Assembly (NCBI GenBank): GCA_002699335.1 | Contig: PACG01000057.1 | Coordinates: 1-15,430, forward strand | Direction: 5' to 3' | Source: Candidatus Poribacteria bacterium | GTDB taxonomy: Bacteria; Poribacteria; WGA-4E; UBA9662 | DNA: 15,430 bases | Shown here: positions 15,183 through 15,430 of the stretch, piece by piece | Layout: each line of letters starts with the position of its first letter | Position numbering within the stretch: the stretch's first letter is position 1 | Notes under the pieces: model-generated | The model's input: only the letters and a program-made list of their open reading frames with translations | Databases searched by the model: none | Told to the model about the DNA's origin: nothing | Program-made: the position numbers and the translations under genes

Positions 15183-15430
15183 ATGCTTCAAAACTTAGAA
15201 TGGATAAGAGATCAAATTCAGAAACCCCAACTCGCCTACATTTTGGATGACTGTTTCGACACTGAAGAATTGACTAGCTTAGTCCTGAAATGCTGTTCCG
15301 ATACATCTTTGAGCGAAGGTGAACAACATCTTCACCTTCGACCCGACCGAGGAACTTCGCCCCCTGTTTTTGCGGCAACAACTCAGCGCCCACGAAAGCA
15401 AGGATCGGCGCTCTCGGGGGAAGTCAATAG
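15183..15430 (+). CDS. Partial gene of unknown function at window edge
   Basis: ATG 15183 follows an AAGGAGA site (15170-15176) six bases away that overlaps the gmhB stop, so it belongs to the same operon. The frame is open to the window end (82 complete codons), and the product begins MLQNLEWIRDQIQKPQLAYI followed by LDDCFDTEELTSLVLKCC. I do not recognise a family. After about residue 44 the composition changes, and the plus-one frame (from 15313: NIFTFDPTEELRPLFLRQQL) looks at least as protein-like as the ATG frame. A perfect 10-bp hairpin (15314-15323 with 15331-15340) sits exactly at the change. A frameshift or a repeat insertion is therefore possible, and only the first 40 or so residues are safe. 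Confidence 0.55.
   Translation, partial: MLQNLEWIRDQIQKPQLAYILDDCFDTEELTSLVLKCCSDTSLSEGEQHLHLRPDRGTSPPVFAATTQRPRKQGSALSGEVN
15314..15340. repeat. Perfect 10-bp hairpin in the last gene
   Basis: CGAAGGTGAA (15314-15323) and TTCACCTTCG (15331-15340) are perfect inverted repeats around a 7-base loop, inside the open frame that starts at 15183. Confidence 0.75.

Overview
The window looks like a diderm (Gram-negative-type) heterotrophic bacterium of moderate GC. The evidence is a pair of ADP-heptose/LPS genes (heptose kinase plus GmhB-type phosphatase) and a type II secretion-like pseudopilin. The mix of phytanoyl-CoA dioxygenase, Gfo/Idh/MocA dehydrogenase, mandelate-racemase-superfamily enzyme, LamG protein and class III aminotransferase resembles sponge-associated or marine lineages such as Candidatus Poribacteria. 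That assignment is an inference from gene content only and I hold it loosely.

Layout. Positions 1-1262 hold a decayed IS4-type (DDE) transposase on the + strand. From about 1311 a well-formed promoter precedes three co-directional genes: a 120-aa zinc-ribbon protein (1389-1751), a polyprenyl (GGPP-type) synthase (1823-2866) and a class I LacD-type aldolase (2950-4029). Next comes a minus-strand overlapping pair: a C26-type glutamine amidotransferase hydrolase (4435-5142) and a coiled-coil protein (4137-4448). A stand-alone hisA (5254-5973, +) converges 9 bp from a gspG-like pseudopilin (5983-6435, -).

From about 6770 to 12010 the window is a decay zone. It contains an IS630-type transposase remnant, a broken secreted LamG protein, a broken alpha/beta hydrolase, a small MITE-like inverted-repeat element, the C-terminal end of a class III aminotransferase, and a Gfo/Idh/MocA dehydrogenase with three frameshifts. 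The only intact gene inside this zone is the phytanoyl-CoA dioxygenase (9776-10615, -). It is followed by an intact DgoD-like sugar-acid dehydratase (12015-13109, +), whose TTG start lies one base after the stop of the broken dehydrogenase. The frame changes I could resolve in the LamG, hydrolase, dehydrogenase and IS4 genes are all in the same direction (equivalent to single-base deletions).

The right end (13405 onward) is a promoter, the heptose-7-phosphate kinase (13487-14500), the gmhB-type phosphatase (14497-15171, overlapping by 4 bp) and the start of another co-directional gene (15183 to the window edge). The first two would act in ADP-heptose synthesis for LPS core. Several palindromic sequences lie inside coding DNA here, most clearly an inverted 10-bp repeat near the 3' end of gmhB. 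I did not find rRNA, tRNA, CRISPR arrays, phage genes or a recognisable new multi-gene defence or biosynthetic system.
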